A program made the translations under genes and the position numbers. This document shows, piece after piece, positions 28,736 to 37,506 of a stretch of 64,000 nt of DNA; position 1 is the stretch's first letter, and each line of letters begins with the position of its first letter. The DNA is from Desulfobotulus pelophilus. GTDB lineage: Bacteria; Desulfobacterota; Desulfobacteria; Desulfobacterales; ASO4-4. Below the pieces are notes generated by a model. That model saw nothing but the letters and a program-made list of their open reading frames with translations, had not been told where the DNA came from and ran no database searches. The stretch is from the NCBI RefSeq assembly GCF_026155325.1, contig NZ_JAPFPW010000003.1, positions 175,789-239,788 of the forward strand, in the 5' to 3' direction.

Positions 28736-28771
28736 GAAAGAAAAAAAGACCGCCGGCTTTTGCCTGCGGTC
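28736..28771 (-). terminator. Attenuator terminator of the ADH synthase leader
   Basis: GACCGC-A-GGC / GCC-G-GCGGTC stem (one mismatch, AAAA loop) is followed on the minus strand by TTTTTTTCTTTC. It lies 32 bases after the leader peptide stop and 44 bases before the ADH synthase ATG. Its 5' arm contains CGCAGG (28763-28768), exactly complementary to CCTGCG (28835-28840) within the leader, which gives a mutually exclusive antiterminator. Confidence 0.8.
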
Positions 28772-28802
28772 CTTAGTATGTTTCTGATAGGCGGATCGTT
28801 TG

Positions 28803-28901
28803 CTAGGCCAGTCCACCCTCATAGGAACCCCAGGCGCAGGTAAAGGCACCCAAAAAGTTCCTAAAGTAAAAAAAGAAGGTATGGAAGGCGTTCATATTCA
28901 T
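28803..28901 (-). CDS. Aromatic-rich leader peptide controlling ADH synthase
   Basis: A 32-codon frame whose peptide contains ten aromatic residues: seven Phe, two Tyr and one Trp. It includes the run FFFYF at residues 9-13, preceded by His-Thr. This resembles the pheL and pheM leaders of enterobacteria. When Phe-tRNA is scarce a ribosome would stall at codons 9-13, leaving CCTGCG in codons 21-23 free to pair with the terminator arm and allowing read-through into the aldolase gene. The start is ATG at 28901 or the in-frame ATG at 28895; only a weak AAGAA lies before it. A TTGACA box (28931-28936) with a CATACA -10 at 17-base spacing would start transcription very near the first ATG. Confidence 0.75.
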   Translation of the reverse strand: MNMNAFHTFFFYFRNFLGAFTCAWGSYEGGLA

Positions 28902-29000
28902 TTCTTATGTATGGTATAAAGAGAAAGCTCTGTCAAGATTTATGATTCTGCCTGCAGTCAAGCCAGGCTCTGTTGTCTCTGCCGGGCGTCTGGCAGCATC

Positions 29001-29876
29001 TTAGAAAACAAAAAAGTACCTCAGTCCGAACTGATGGCCGAGGATTCCGCTTTCTACGTCCACATCCCTCCAGTACTGCACCAGAATCTGTTGCTTGGGT
29101 GCGGGGCGAAAGCCCAGAGTGAGCTGCAGGGCGTGGTTGTCTTTTTCATTCTTTTGATTTATGCCGCCAACTTCCGTTTCGCCTCCTTTTTCATAGTAGT
29201 GTCCGAGGGACAGCATGAAGGAGGGTGTGAAGTCGTAGGAATAGTGGGTTTCCAGGCGAAAGAGAGGGTCCGTTTTTTCCGTTTGCCCCAGAGCCCCGAA
29301 ATTATCGTTATCCGTGTAGAATTCAATGCTGGGTACAATATCAAAGTAGAAATTACCAAAGCCCTTGGTGAGGGATGCTTCAGTTTTAAAGGCCCAGCGG
29401 TTTTTTCCAAGGTTCAGGGTTCTTGCGGCATCATAGTCGCCGAGGGGTGCCTGAAACCATTGGGAGAAGGCAACCCAGAGCTTGTTGTCCGGATCATTGA
29501 CGGGCCAGATCCCGAAAAGAACGGTAGGGTCCATGAGGCCGGACGCGGATGTTCCGTTAAGCGTTATGTTTCCGAAGGGAACCAAGGCTTGTACGGAAGT
29601 CATGACTCCTTTGATTTCTTTGTAATAAACCGGTCTGAATATTTGCAGATTCATATCAAAATCAGCATCCTGAGTTGTTCGCTGGCCATTTCTATAGGCT
29701 TCGTTTCCCGTTCGGTGCCGTGCATAGATGAGAATGCCTGCGGTGCCGTCGGGGGGAGCCACATAGCCTTTGGCATCTCCGGCCACAGAGGCCGATGGCA
29801 TGGTCAGTATGGCCGCAAGCAGGAGAAGAAGAAAGAGGCTTCCGTTGGAAAAAGGGCGCATGGTCAGTCGGTGCAT
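29001..29876 (-). CDS. Outer-membrane beta-barrel protein (phenol_MetA_deg-like)
   Basis: 291 aa with a cleavable signal peptide (about 1-32, ending SVAG). The mature protein alternates polar and aromatic residues as amphipathic strands and ends in Phe (LRYFFVF), the usual sorting signal for Bam insertion. Segments such as FGIWPVNDPDNKLWVAFSQWFQAPLGDYD and the closing LVQYWRDVDV…GLRYFF resemble the MetA-pathway-of-phenol-degradation family of outer-membrane transporters. Substrate unknown; hydrophobic or aromatic compounds are typical for the family. Confidence 0.78.
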   Translation of the reverse strand: MHRLTMRPFSNGSLFLLLLLAAILTMPSASVAGDAKGYVAPPDGTAGILIYARHRTGNEAYRNGQRTTQDADFDMNLQIFRPVYYKEIKGVMTSVQALVPFGNITLNGTSASGLMDPTVLFGIWPVNDPDNKLWVAFSQWFQAPLGDYDAARTLNLGKNRWAFKTEASLTKGFGNFYFDIVPSIEFYTDNDNFGALGQTEKTDPLFRLETHYSYDFTPSFMLSLGHYYEKGGETEVGGINQKNEKDNHALQLTLGFRPAPKQQILVQYWRDVDVESGILGHQFGLRYFFVF

Positions 29877-30050
29877 GGGATGTCCTTTCTTTGAGAATGC
29901 AGGAAGTAGGTCTGGTAGTAGCGTTGTTTGAAGGGAACGCTGTTTACAATTGTTTCCCTAAAAATGGCTTCATTTGACTGATATATCATAACCTATAGAC
30001 TTAAAATGGATTAAAGGCCAGAAAAAAGATGTCTCCCAATGAGGGGTTGT

Positions 30051-31235
30051 TCATTTTTTTATGGAAGATTCTGTCTGTTTTTTCCTGATCCGGAAGAGCA
30101 GCAGGGTGAGGGCAAGGCTTATGACAAGAAAGATGGCAGCCATGGGAAAAGCTGTATCAAGGCTGAAAAAATCCATGGCTATTCCTGCGGCAAGGGAGCC
30201 TGCCAGCATACCCATGCTGTGGGCCATGGTAAGCAGTGCCATGGCGCCTCCCATGGCCTGTTGCTGTTTCCCTATGGTTACGGCCATGGCCGTTATGGCA
30301 GGGACGGAGATGCCGCCACCCATACCAAACAGAATGATTCCCCCGAGGAGTTCCATGAATCCGTTTGCAATGCCTATGGTTCCCATGCCGGCCGCAACGA
30401 GCAGCCCTCCGGTAAGAACCATTCCTTTTCTGCTGTAACGGTCGGCCATCCATCCCATGGGGATATTCAAAAGGCCGCTGACAAAAATACCTGCCATGAC
30501 CAGCACGCCAATGACATCACTTGTCATCTGAAATCGTATATGGGCCAGCAGGGGTAGAAAACACCAGATTATGCCGATGCCGCAGGTATAGGCAAAGCGA
30601 TAAAAAAAGATACCGGCAAAGGTTGGGTCAGTGACAAAGGCTTTCCATGGATAGGCGGAGGGGTTCTGATTATTGAACCGTTCTTTCCCAAGGGGAGGCA
30701 GGCAGACAAGACTGGCCATACAGCCCGTAAAAGCCATGATGCCCATGGCGATGAAGGCCCAGTGCATCCCCATGTGCGTGCTGAGAATGCCGCCGATGAG
30801 GGGGCCGAGACTTAAGCTTGTGAACATGGACATGTTGAACATGCCCATGAAAAATCCTTCCCTGCCCTTGGGGGTAATGTCACCTATGTAAGCCTGGGCC
30901 ACTGGCATGACCATGGCTGAGGCTATGCCATGCAGAAAGCGGATGGCAATGAGGTCATTGATTCCCCGCGCGGCAACAAAAAGAAGGGATATGAGTCCGT
31001 AACAGAAGAGTCCGGCCACGATAAAAGGTTTTCTGCCTTTTTTGTCTGAAAGGCGGCCGAAAAATGGCAGCAGGAAGGTACGGGATATGGAGAAAGCACC
31101 GAATATAAGGCTGATGGCCAGGCCGGAAGCACCAAGATCATGGGCATATACGGGCAGGAGGGGGACAACGATTCCCACGCCTGTAACGGCAATGAATACA
31201 GAAAAGAAGAGAGTGATAAAAACAGGTTGCCGCAT
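30051..31235 (-). CDS. MFS transporter, drug-efflux type
   Basis: 394 aa with about twelve transmembrane helices. The loop 2-3 motif is GRLSDKKGRKPFIV (about 60-73), and motif C-like glycine-rich stretches follow in helices 5 and 11. The early sequence VIAVTGVGIVVPLLPVYAHDLG is typical of the TetA/MDR DHA1 group. Export of small hydrophobic molecules is likely; the substrate is not known. The neighbouring outer-membrane barrel on the same strand could be a partner, though 174 bp separate them. Confidence 0.88.
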   Translation of the reverse strand: MRQPVFITLFFSVFIAVTGVGIVVPLLPVYAHDLGASGLAISLIFGAFSISRTFLLPFFGRLSDKKGRKPFIVAGLFCYGLISLLFVAARGINDLIAIRFLHGIASAMVMPVAQAYIGDITPKGREGFFMGMFNMSMFTSLSLGPLIGGILSTHMGMHWAFIAMGIMAFTGCMASLVCLPPLGKERFNNQNPSAYPWKAFVTDPTFAGIFFYRFAYTCGIGIIWCFLPLLAHIRFQMTSDVIGVLVMAGIFVSGLLNIPMGWMADRYSRKGMVLTGGLLVAAGMGTIGIANGFMELLGGIILFGMGGGISVPAITAMAVTIGKQQQAMGGAMALLTMAHSMGMLAGSLAAGIAMDFFSLDTAFPMAAIFLVISLALTLLLFRIRKKQTESSIKK

Positions 31236-31752
31236 GGTGGTCTTTCAATGAGGTTTTGCTTGCAGAGGGCCTTTTGCCAGATTTATCAATGATACATTCT
31301 TTCTTTTATCGCCCTGGTGGTAAATAAAAAAATGCTCGGAGTGCTGTAATTTCTCACTGTGGTGGAGATGGGAAGCAGGTCAGAGGCTTTTTCATTGACA
31401 GGCTCTTTCATTTTCAATAAAAATTCTTTTTTGATACATGAAAGATTCGGAACCTGGTTGATTCCAGGGGGCTGATCAATGGGATTCTGCCTAGGAGACG
31501 CTGCCTGGAGAATCCTGGTGAGTTCCTGCAGGGTTCCGACAGTCCAGAAGGGGCCCGATATTCCGTGTGCTCCGTTTTGTAGCTGCAGAAAATGGGGTAA
31601 CCATGAAGAAAGAAGTGCTGACGGAACATATGTAAGAATAAAAAGTATTGTAATCCACACCCAAGACGACAATATCCCCGTTGGTATCGATGCCGGAAGT
31701 TCATCCGGCCGGTGTCAGAGCCGGGGCGACAGCATCTTGAAGGAGGAAGTGT
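31236..31752. other. Gene-free interval between divergent transporters
   Basis: About 517 bases with no convincing coding frame on either strand; a 128-codon minus frame here has no ribosome site and an unlikely composition. It must hold promoters for the MFS gene (-) and OFA gene (+). A GCCGG/CCGGC hairpin (about 31691-31708) and an AAGGAGGA ribosome site (31739-31746) lie just before the OFA start. No riboswitch was recognised. Confidence 0.5.
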
Positions 31753-33042
31753 ATGATGGAAGAGAAGGTGATGAACCGATGGCTCGTTGTGATGGGAGCT
31801 GTCATGGTTCAGATGTGTCTGGGTGCCATTTATGCCTGGTCCGTTTTTACGGGTGCGTTGCAGGAAGCCGGATGGACGGCTGCGCAGACCCAGGTTGTTT
31901 TTTCCGTGGCTCTGGTATCCTATGCCCTGTCCATGGTAGGTGCCGGTTTTAAGCTGAACGTGGTAGGCCCCCGCAAGATGGCTATTCTGGGCGGTCTGAT
32001 TCTGGGTACCGGCTATATTATTGCCGGTCTTTTCGGTGGGACAAATTTCTGGATGCTCCTTATTTTCATAGGGATTGTCGGCGGTACGGGTATTGGTGTC
32101 GGCTATGTGGTCCCTATTGCCGTAGGCATGCGCTGGTTCCCCGATAAAAAGGGGCTGATTACCGGCCTTGCCGTGGCGGGCTTTGGCCTGGGAGCTATGT
32201 TATGGGTGAAGCTGGCTGGAACAACGGGTAATCTGATTGCCAATTTCGGTCTCCCCACCACCTTTGTAATTCTTGGTGTGCTTTTTGCCGTCTTTGTAAC
32301 CATTGGTGGTCTTTTTATGGTTTTTCCTCCGGAAGGATGGCTTCCGGAAGGATATGTCCCTGAAACCGGTGAAGCGGGAAGTACGCAGGTTGCTGGCGTC
32401 GAGTATGGTGCGGGCGAAATGGTGAAAACGCCTCAGTTCTGGATGATTTTTTTCACCTTTGCTTTTCTGGCCAGTGCGGGATTGATGAGCATAGGGCTGA
32501 TGCAGCTCTATCCCATGGAAGCTTTAATGAATAACGGTATGGACAGAGCTTCTGCCGTTGCCGTTGCCGGAACGGCCATGGCCGTATTTTTTTCCATTGC
32601 CAATGCCCTTGGCCGTGTTGCATGGGGAAGTATTTCCGATATCCTTGGCCGTAAAAACTCTCTGATTATTCTGGCTTTTACCCAGGGTCTTGGGGTAATG
32701 GCCTTTACCTACATGGCTGGAACCCCCATGCTTCTTTACATTGGAGCTGCCCTGATTGGCTTTAATTTTGGAGGCACCCTCTCCCTTTTCCCCACTCTTA
32801 CGGCAGATACCTTCGGTTCTCAGAATGTGGGCCGCAATTATCCCCTGGTTTTCCTTGCCTATGGTGCAGGGGCCCTTCTGGGACCCAATTTGGGCGGGGT
32901 GATGGGGGGAATGGGGAATTTTGCTTTGGCTTTCACCATTTGTGGCGTTCTTTGCATCATGGGGGGGGTCCTGACGGTATTGCTGCGTCCTCCCCGCAGG
33001 TGTGAGAATGTTGAAAACTGTGCTGAAATGGAAGCTGCTTAA
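31753..33042 (+). CDS. OFA-family MFS transporter (oxalate/formate antiporter-like)
   Basis: 429-aa, twelve-helix transporter. The N-terminal WLVVMGAVMVQMCLGAIYAWSVF is characteristic of the oxalate:formate antiporter family. The GLITGLAVAGFGLGAMLW segment and the central VKTPQFWMIFFTFAFLASAGLMSIG segment also match. Members carry monocarboxylates or dicarboxylates such as oxalate, formate, lactate or pyruvate; the substrate here is open. ATG-ATG start at 31753 behind AAGGAGGA. A strong terminator follows. Confidence 0.9.
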   Translation: MMEEKVMNRWLVVMGAVMVQMCLGAIYAWSVFTGALQEAGWTAAQTQVVFSVALVSYALSMVGAGFKLNVVGPRKMAILGGLILGTGYIIAGLFGGTNFWMLLIFIGIVGGTGIGVGYVVPIAVGMRWFPDKKGLITGLAVAGFGLGAMLWVKLAGTTGNLIANFGLPTTFVILGVLFAVFVTIGGLFMVFPPEGWLPEGYVPETGEAGSTQVAGVEYGAGEMVKTPQFWMIFFTFAFLASAGLMSIGLMQLYPMEALMNNGMDRASAVAVAGTAMAVFFSIANALGRVAWGSISDILGRKNSLIILAFTQGLGVMAFTYMAGTPMLLYIGAALIGFNFGGTLSLFPTLTADTFGSQNVGRNYPLVFLAYGAGALLGPNLGGVMGGMGNFALAFTICGVLCIMGGVLTVLLRPPRRCENVENCAEMEAA

Positions 33043-33100
33043 GAAAAGAACCCTGGATGGCGGTGGTACGGCCATCTGGGATCATGAGTTTTAAGTCTGG

Positions 33101-33139
33101 AAAAGAGCCCCCTGTCGTATACCGGCAGGGGGCTCTTTT
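33101..33139 (+). terminator. Strong terminator after the OFA transporter
   Basis: A 14-bp perfect stem AAAAGAGCCCCCTG / CAGGGGGCTCTTTT with an 11-base loop and T-run. The A-rich left flank makes it potentially bidirectional. Confidence 0.9.
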
Positions 33140-33265
33140 CGTTATCGCTGGCGAGCTTGGAGGGCAGGGCCGGTACGGGGTCTTGTCTTGCGTTGAATAA
33201 AGGCCCGGCCTGTCAGTGTGGTGGCACGGTTTGTTTTAGGGTTGAACCGCTGAAAGAGGGTTCCT

Positions 33266-33281
33266 GGGCACAAACGGTGCT
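33266..33281 (+). promoter_or_regulatory. Candidate sigma-54 promoter for the acetate permease
   Basis: GGGCACAAACGGTGCT matches the -24/-12 consensus TGGCACR-N4-TTGCW with the GGCAC and TGC cores intact and the required 10-base GG-GC spacing. Transcription would start near 33292, giving an untranslated leader of about 300 bases. No enhancer-binding-protein gene is adjacent. The rest of 33140-33597 shows no coding frame or recognised RNA element. Confidence 0.45.
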
Positions 33282-33597
33282 GGGTGGATTTTTGGGGCCA
33301 GCTTTTTTTATTACGTGGTTTTTATGACCGGTCTGTCTCTTTTTCTAAGAATACGAGTTTATGGCAAAAGGGCATCCAGCTGAAATCTTTTAAAAAAATA
33401 TTTGCCTTCTCTGTAAGATATTGCTTGAGAACCTGCCTGAGCCGTGCTAGAGAGCGCTCATTTAGCCGTAGTACGGATCCTCCACCACCGGCCCTTAACA
33501 CCGTATACGCATTGCTTTGCGTGGGCGGACCGATGGCGCCGTGACCCATACCGGCAGAACCTCAACTGTTTCTTAAAAAAGAAAGAAAGGAAAAGAA

Positions 33598-34152
33598 ATG
33601 GAGAAGGCGTATGCGAACCCCGGTCCTTTGGGCCTCATGGGTTTTGGTATGACGACCATTTTACTAAACATTCACAATGCGGGGTTTTACCCCATCAGTG
33701 CCATGATACTGGCCATGGGCCTTTTTTATGGTGGTGCCGCACAGATTATTGTGGGGGTTATGGAGTTTAAAAAGGGCAATACCTTCGGAACCACAGCTTT
33801 CACATCCTATGGCCTTTTCTGGCTTACCCTGGTGTTTCTGATGGTGATGCCCAAGATGGGCTGGGCAGATCCAACCCCCCACGGTTATATGGCCTGGTAT
33901 CTGCTGCTTTGGGGCGTTTTTACCCTGTTCATGTTTTTTGGAACACTGGTGGCAAGCCGTGGTTTACAGTTTGTTTTTCTGAGTCTTACCATCCTGTTTT
34001 TTCTGCTGGCAGCCAGAGATTTTACGGGGTCAGATATCATTGGCCGTATTGCCGGATTTGAAGGTATCCTTTGCGGGATCAGCGCCATTTATCTGGCCAT
34101 GGCCGAGGTTTTGAATGAACAGTTCGGCCGGATTGTCCTCCCCATAGGGTAA
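33598..34152 (+). CDS. satP: Acetate/succinate permease (GPR1/FUN34/YaaH family)
   Basis: 184 aa, six transmembrane helices. The family signature [14 protein letters not shown] lies at residues 7-20, and [28 protein letters not shown] follows, as in SatP/YaaH. It forms channels or proton symporters for acetate and other short carboxylates. GAAAGGAAAAG precedes the ATG. It is monocistronic, bounded by a possible sigma-54 promoter and a strong terminator. Confidence 0.93.
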   Translation: MEKAYANPGPLGLMGFGMTTILLNIHNAGFYPISAMILAMGLFYGGAAQIIVGVMEFKKGNTFGTTAFTSYGLFWLTLVFLMVMPKMGWADPTPHGYMAWYLLLWGVFTLFMFFGTLVASRGLQFVFLSLTILFFLLAARDFTGSDIIGRIAGFEGILCGISAIYLAMAEVLNEQFGRIVLPIG

Positions 34153-34193
34153 TTATATAAAGAAAACGTCTCCTTGATGGAGGCTTCTATAAT

Positions 34194-34227
34194 GAAGAAG
34201 GCCGCAGCTGAACCTGCGGCCTTCTTT
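34194..34227 (+). terminator. Terminator after the acetate permease
   Basis: A 13-bp stem AAGAAGGCCGCAG / CTGCGGCCTTCTT with a 6-base loop, 41 bases after the stop. Confidence 0.85.
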
Positions 34228-34316
34228 GCGTATGGGAAAATGAAAAAAGGCCACAGTAGATACAACCCAACCGGGGTTTACGATGTGTAACCCCGGCAGA
34301 AAAAAGCAGGATGCAT

Positions 34317-34511
34317 TCAGAAGAGAGTTTTGGAGATAACGTTGAGCCTCTGAGCCCGTCTCTTCTGTCGAAGTACTGCCTCACGCTTACCAGCTTCGTC
34401 TTTATTGCCGATTTCATAAGGGTGAAGGAGGTCATGAAGGCCTCTGCTCAGGGCATTCAGCGGGTGCATGGGCTGAAAAGCGTGAAAGGAAATGACAGGA
34501 TGCTTTTTCAT
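34317..34511 (-). CDS. Possible small basic protein
   Basis: A 64-codon frame starting ATG at 34511 behind CGGAGG at 7-base spacing. The predicted peptide is hydrophilic with a Lys/Arg-rich C-terminus (KREAVLRQKRRAQR). A strong hairpin CCGGGGTT/AACCCCGG (about 34271-34296) lies past the stop. No family is recognised; the ribosome site and hairpin are the only support. Confidence 0.3.
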   Translation of the reverse strand: MKKHPVISFHAFQPMHPLNALSRGLHDLLHPYEIGNKDEAGKREAVLRQKRRAQRLNVISKTLF

Positions 34512-35118
34512 CGGAAAAACCTCCGGTTTCAAAAAACGTAAAATAAGGTGGTGCGTCGTCTTTTGCTGAATAGCGGAGGGCGGCGCAGTAAAAATACAGA
34601 GAAAAACAGGAATCAGAACGGGTATGGGCTGTTCTGTTGTCACTGCTGTTCCATGGTTGGAGGGAGGCTGAAGAAAGCACTCCAAGTTCCCGGTTTCATG
34701 GCATATTGTACGCGGCTAAAATACAGGTTCTGATACAAGCTGGCTTTTAGCCCTTGTTGCAAGGTGTTTTTGGATATGGCTATACTGATCCGTAGATCGG
34801 TTCAGGTGGCTATGCAGGGTGGACCGTGAAGACAGGGAACAGCATGGGAGATGGGAGGAAGAATAAGTAGGAGGTCGGTTATGTAACGACGCATGGCAGC
34901 ACGTTTCCTTCGTCCGGATACCGGCTTTCAGGGTAGAGAAACGGACAGCGCACGCAGGCTACGGTCGGGCTTTTTAAGTTCTGGCCGAGTCTGTGGTGCT
35001 GCAAACAATAATGAAGTAACCTTACGCCCTTTTTTAAAGGGATGCAAGAAAAAAATAACCCTTGTGCGACAATGCACAAAGGTTGTTTTTTTGTAAACGG
35101 GCGTAAAGCTGACTTCTT
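34512..35118. other. Gene-poor interval with a promoter-terminator pair
   Basis: No protein of recognisable family. On + a promoter-like TTGCAA-N18-TATACT (about 34758-34787) is followed some 270 bases later by a Rho-independent terminator (35057-35092). Within it are only very short frames, one being GGAGG-N6-ATG-TAA near 34872-34885. This may be a small RNA gene or a decayed region. Confidence 0.35.
35057..35092 (+). terminator. Rho-independent terminator of an unassigned + transcript
   Basis: AACC-C-TTGTGC / GCACAA-A-GGTT stem (one mismatch, 6-base loop) followed by GTTTTTTTG. No annotated gene upstream on this strand for 900 bases. Confidence 0.7.
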
Positions 35119-36975
35119 TCAGCTAGCTATAACGGCCTGAACTTCCGCAAGAAAGCGGCTGGATTCCGAGGGTCTGCCACGGCGGAATTCCGAAGCACTT
35201 AAAAAAAGGCAGCGTTCCGCCCGGGTCATGGCTACATACATCAGGCGCCTTTCTTCTTCCAGTTCTGCTGCCGACTGCATGGATTTCCAGTGGGGGAAGA
35301 GTTCTTCCTCGCAGGCAACCACGAACACGGAATGAAATTCCAGTCCTTTGCTGGCATGGACGGTGGCAAGATTGACTCCCCGTCCTTTTTTTTCCTCATC
35401 TTCTTCTTTGTCTTCCCTTACCAGGGCCGCTTCTTCCAGATAGGCCACAAGGTTTTCTTTCTGCCCTGCTGTATAGATCAGTTCTTCAATATTTTCCTGG
35501 CGTGCCGTAAAATCGCCCTTGTCTGCCTTGGAAAGCTGCTCCAGATAATCCAGATAAGCGCTGCGGGCAAGAATTTCCCGTATGGCCGTGTCCGGTGTCA
35601 TGTCCCGGATGCTGTCCAGAATACCGATGAGATTTTCCAGAGCACTGTGAATTTTGGGGGTAAGCATGCGTTTTCCCAAAAGATGGCGGGCTGCATCCTG
35701 AAGACTGTCTCCGGAGGAGCGAACCTGCTGCATTTTTTTGACCATGGCCGGTCCGATTCCCCGTTTGGGTGTATTGAGAATACGTTCGAAGCTGGCGTCA
35801 TCCTTGGGAAAGACCGCAGCTGTGAGGTAGGCATTGATATCCAGAATTTCCATTCGTTCAAAAAAGCCTTTGGAACCCAGCATGCGGTAGGGGATGTTCA
35901 TGGACCGGAACACTTTTTCAAAGGCAAGGGAGCAGAACTTGGTGCGGTAAATCACCGCAATCCGATCCAGAGGAACGCCGCCCTGTACCAGTTTGGCTAT
36001 TTTTCTTCCCGTCCACTTGGCTTCTTCATTTTCATTGTAGAAATAATAAAGTTCCACCGTACCTCCCATTTTTTCGGAGTAACAGTGCTTATCCATGCGG
36101 TGGGGGTTGTTTTGGATCAAGGCACCTGCGGCCTGAACAATTTCATCGGCACTGCGGTAGTTTTCTTCCAGCCGGAAGAGTCTGGCATCGGGATAGGTTT
36201 CTTTAAAACGGAGAAAGTGGTTGACATTGCTGCCCCGGAAGCCGTACACCGCCTGCCAGTCATCTCCCACGCAGAAGAGATTGCCGTGACCAAGGAGGAG
36301 CCTTGTCAGTTCCTCCTGAAGGTTGTTGGAATCCTGATATTCGTCCACAAGGATGAATTGGAAAAGTTCCCGGTAGGTTTCCCTGATGTCTTTCTGGTCC
36401 CTGAGCATGTCCCGTACTTTGAGAAGTATATTGTCAAAATCCACAGCATTGATGGATTGCAGGGTTTTTTCATACTGGCGGTAGACTTCAAGGGTCTGAA
36501 CCCTTTCAATTTCCGGCAGATTTTGGATGAAGGTTTCCGGATTCCCATGGTTTTTGGCCATGGATATTTTATACTGAAGCCGTGAAGTCTCTTTTTTGTC
36601 TATATTCAGCCGAACCAGGATTTCCTGCAGGGTTTTCTGCTGCTGATATCCCGCCAGAATTTGCAGAGGTGATGTATATCCGGCCCGCTCTGCATGCTTT
36701 TTTAAGATCTGCAGGCAGGCGGAATGATAGGTGCGGACCCAAGGGAAGTTGTCCGGAGAAAGACCTGTCTGCCGGATCAGCCTTGTTTTCATTTCTTCGG
36801 CAGCCTTGTTGGTGAAGGTGATGGCAAGGATGCGATCCGCAGAAAAGCCTTTTTCAAGCAGGTAGGCGATTTTGGCTGTCAGAGTGCGTGTTTTACCGGA
36901 ACCGGCTCCGGCAATGACTAGGGCAGGGGTGTCTTTGTGGACAACGGCATCCTGCTGAGCCCTGGAAAGATTCAT
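35119..36975 (-). CDS. UvrD/Rep-family ATP-dependent DNA helicase
   Basis: 618-aa superfamily 1A 3'-5' helicase. The N-terminal MNLSRAQQDAVVHKDTPALVIAGAGSGKTRTL holds the Q-motif and Walker A (residues 22-32). Motif Ia is ITFTNKAAEEM, motif II is LVDEYQDSN, motif III is FCVGDDWQAVYGFRGS, motif IV/V regions are present, and VNLATVHASKGLEFHSVFV (motif V) and MYVAMTRAE (motif VI) are near the C-terminus. It is shorter than UvrD (about 720 aa) and lacks the usual C-terminal extension. Role in repair or replication restart is likely; it stands alone. Confidence 0.93.
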   Translation of the reverse strand: MNLSRAQQDAVVHKDTPALVIAGAGSGKTRTLTAKIAYLLEKGFSADRILAITFTNKAAEEMKTRLIRQTGLSPDNFPWVRTYHSACLQILKKHAERAGYTSPLQILAGYQQQKTLQEILVRLNIDKKETSRLQYKISMAKNHGNPETFIQNLPEIERVQTLEVYRQYEKTLQSINAVDFDNILLKVRDMLRDQKDIRETYRELFQFILVDEYQDSNNLQEELTRLLLGHGNLFCVGDDWQAVYGFRGSNVNHFLRFKETYPDARLFRLEENYRSADEIVQAAGALIQNNPHRMDKHCYSEKMGGTVELYYFYNENEEAKWTGRKIAKLVQGGVPLDRIAVIYRTKFCSLAFEKVFRSMNIPYRMLGSKGFFERMEILDINAYLTAAVFPKDDASFERILNTPKRGIGPAMVKKMQQVRSSGDSLQDAARHLLGKRMLTPKIHSALENLIGILDSIRDMTPDTAIREILARSAYLDYLEQLSKADKGDFTARQENIEELIYTAGQKENLVAYLEEAALVREDKEEDEEKKGRGVNLATVHASKGLEFHSVFVVACEEELFPHWKSMQSAAELEEERRLMYVAMTRAERCLFLSASEFRRGRPSESSRFLAEVQAVIAS

Positions 36976-37506
36976 GGGAGGTCCTTACAATGGTTATGGA
37001 TGCGGGCATGGTGGGACCTTATGACCCGATTGCCCGCTGCTGAGGGAACTGTGGTGAAAATGGCCTGTCCGCAGCAAATGTTTTTGTTTGTTTGCAGGCT
37101 ATTGGGTGGCAGGTTTTTGCGTCCCGTATCCCAGCCACCTTGTTTTTTGTTCCATTCATGGGGTTTAGCAGCCCTGTATGGGGCCATGTTTTCTGCCGGA
37201 TGGAGCCTTGTTGCTTCAGCAATCAAGGCTGGGTTTGCCGGTGCAGCAGCGGTCTGTTGCCATAGGGTCTGTGGCCCGGCAGAGGGAATCTAGCAGGCCG
37301 GGCACATATTGACAAGCCGGGGCGGCCATGGAGTTTGCTGGTGGTGCATTGGGCCGCGGTTTCGCAAAGCCCGATTTTTCTGCTGGTATTGTTTTCTTTG
37401 GCGAGAAAAAGTATAGGCCTGAGATTGTCCGCATTCGGGGAAAAGGGACGCAGAGTCACTGCTTCCGGTTGATACAGTTGCTTTCAATAATGGGAAAGGT
37501 CTGCCC
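36976..37506. other. Gene-free interval between helicase and MFS genes
   Basis: About 530 bases with no convincing frame on either strand. A GGGACGCAGAG sequence near 37446 recalls the 3' part of a c-di-GMP-I riboswitch, but the other conserved parts are missing. Promoters for the two divergent genes must lie here but none is clear. Confidence 0.4.

Noticed and set aside
31286..31672. 128-codon minus-strand frame between the two transporter genes
   Set aside because: No ribosome site, no recognisable domain, and odd composition; treated as intergenic.
37427..37506. Possible c-di-GMP-I (GEMM) riboswitch before the MFS gene
   Set aside because: GGGACGCAGAG resembles one conserved strand, but the matching 5' GCAAAGGGCAAACC-type segment and the downstream CTAA motif are absent.
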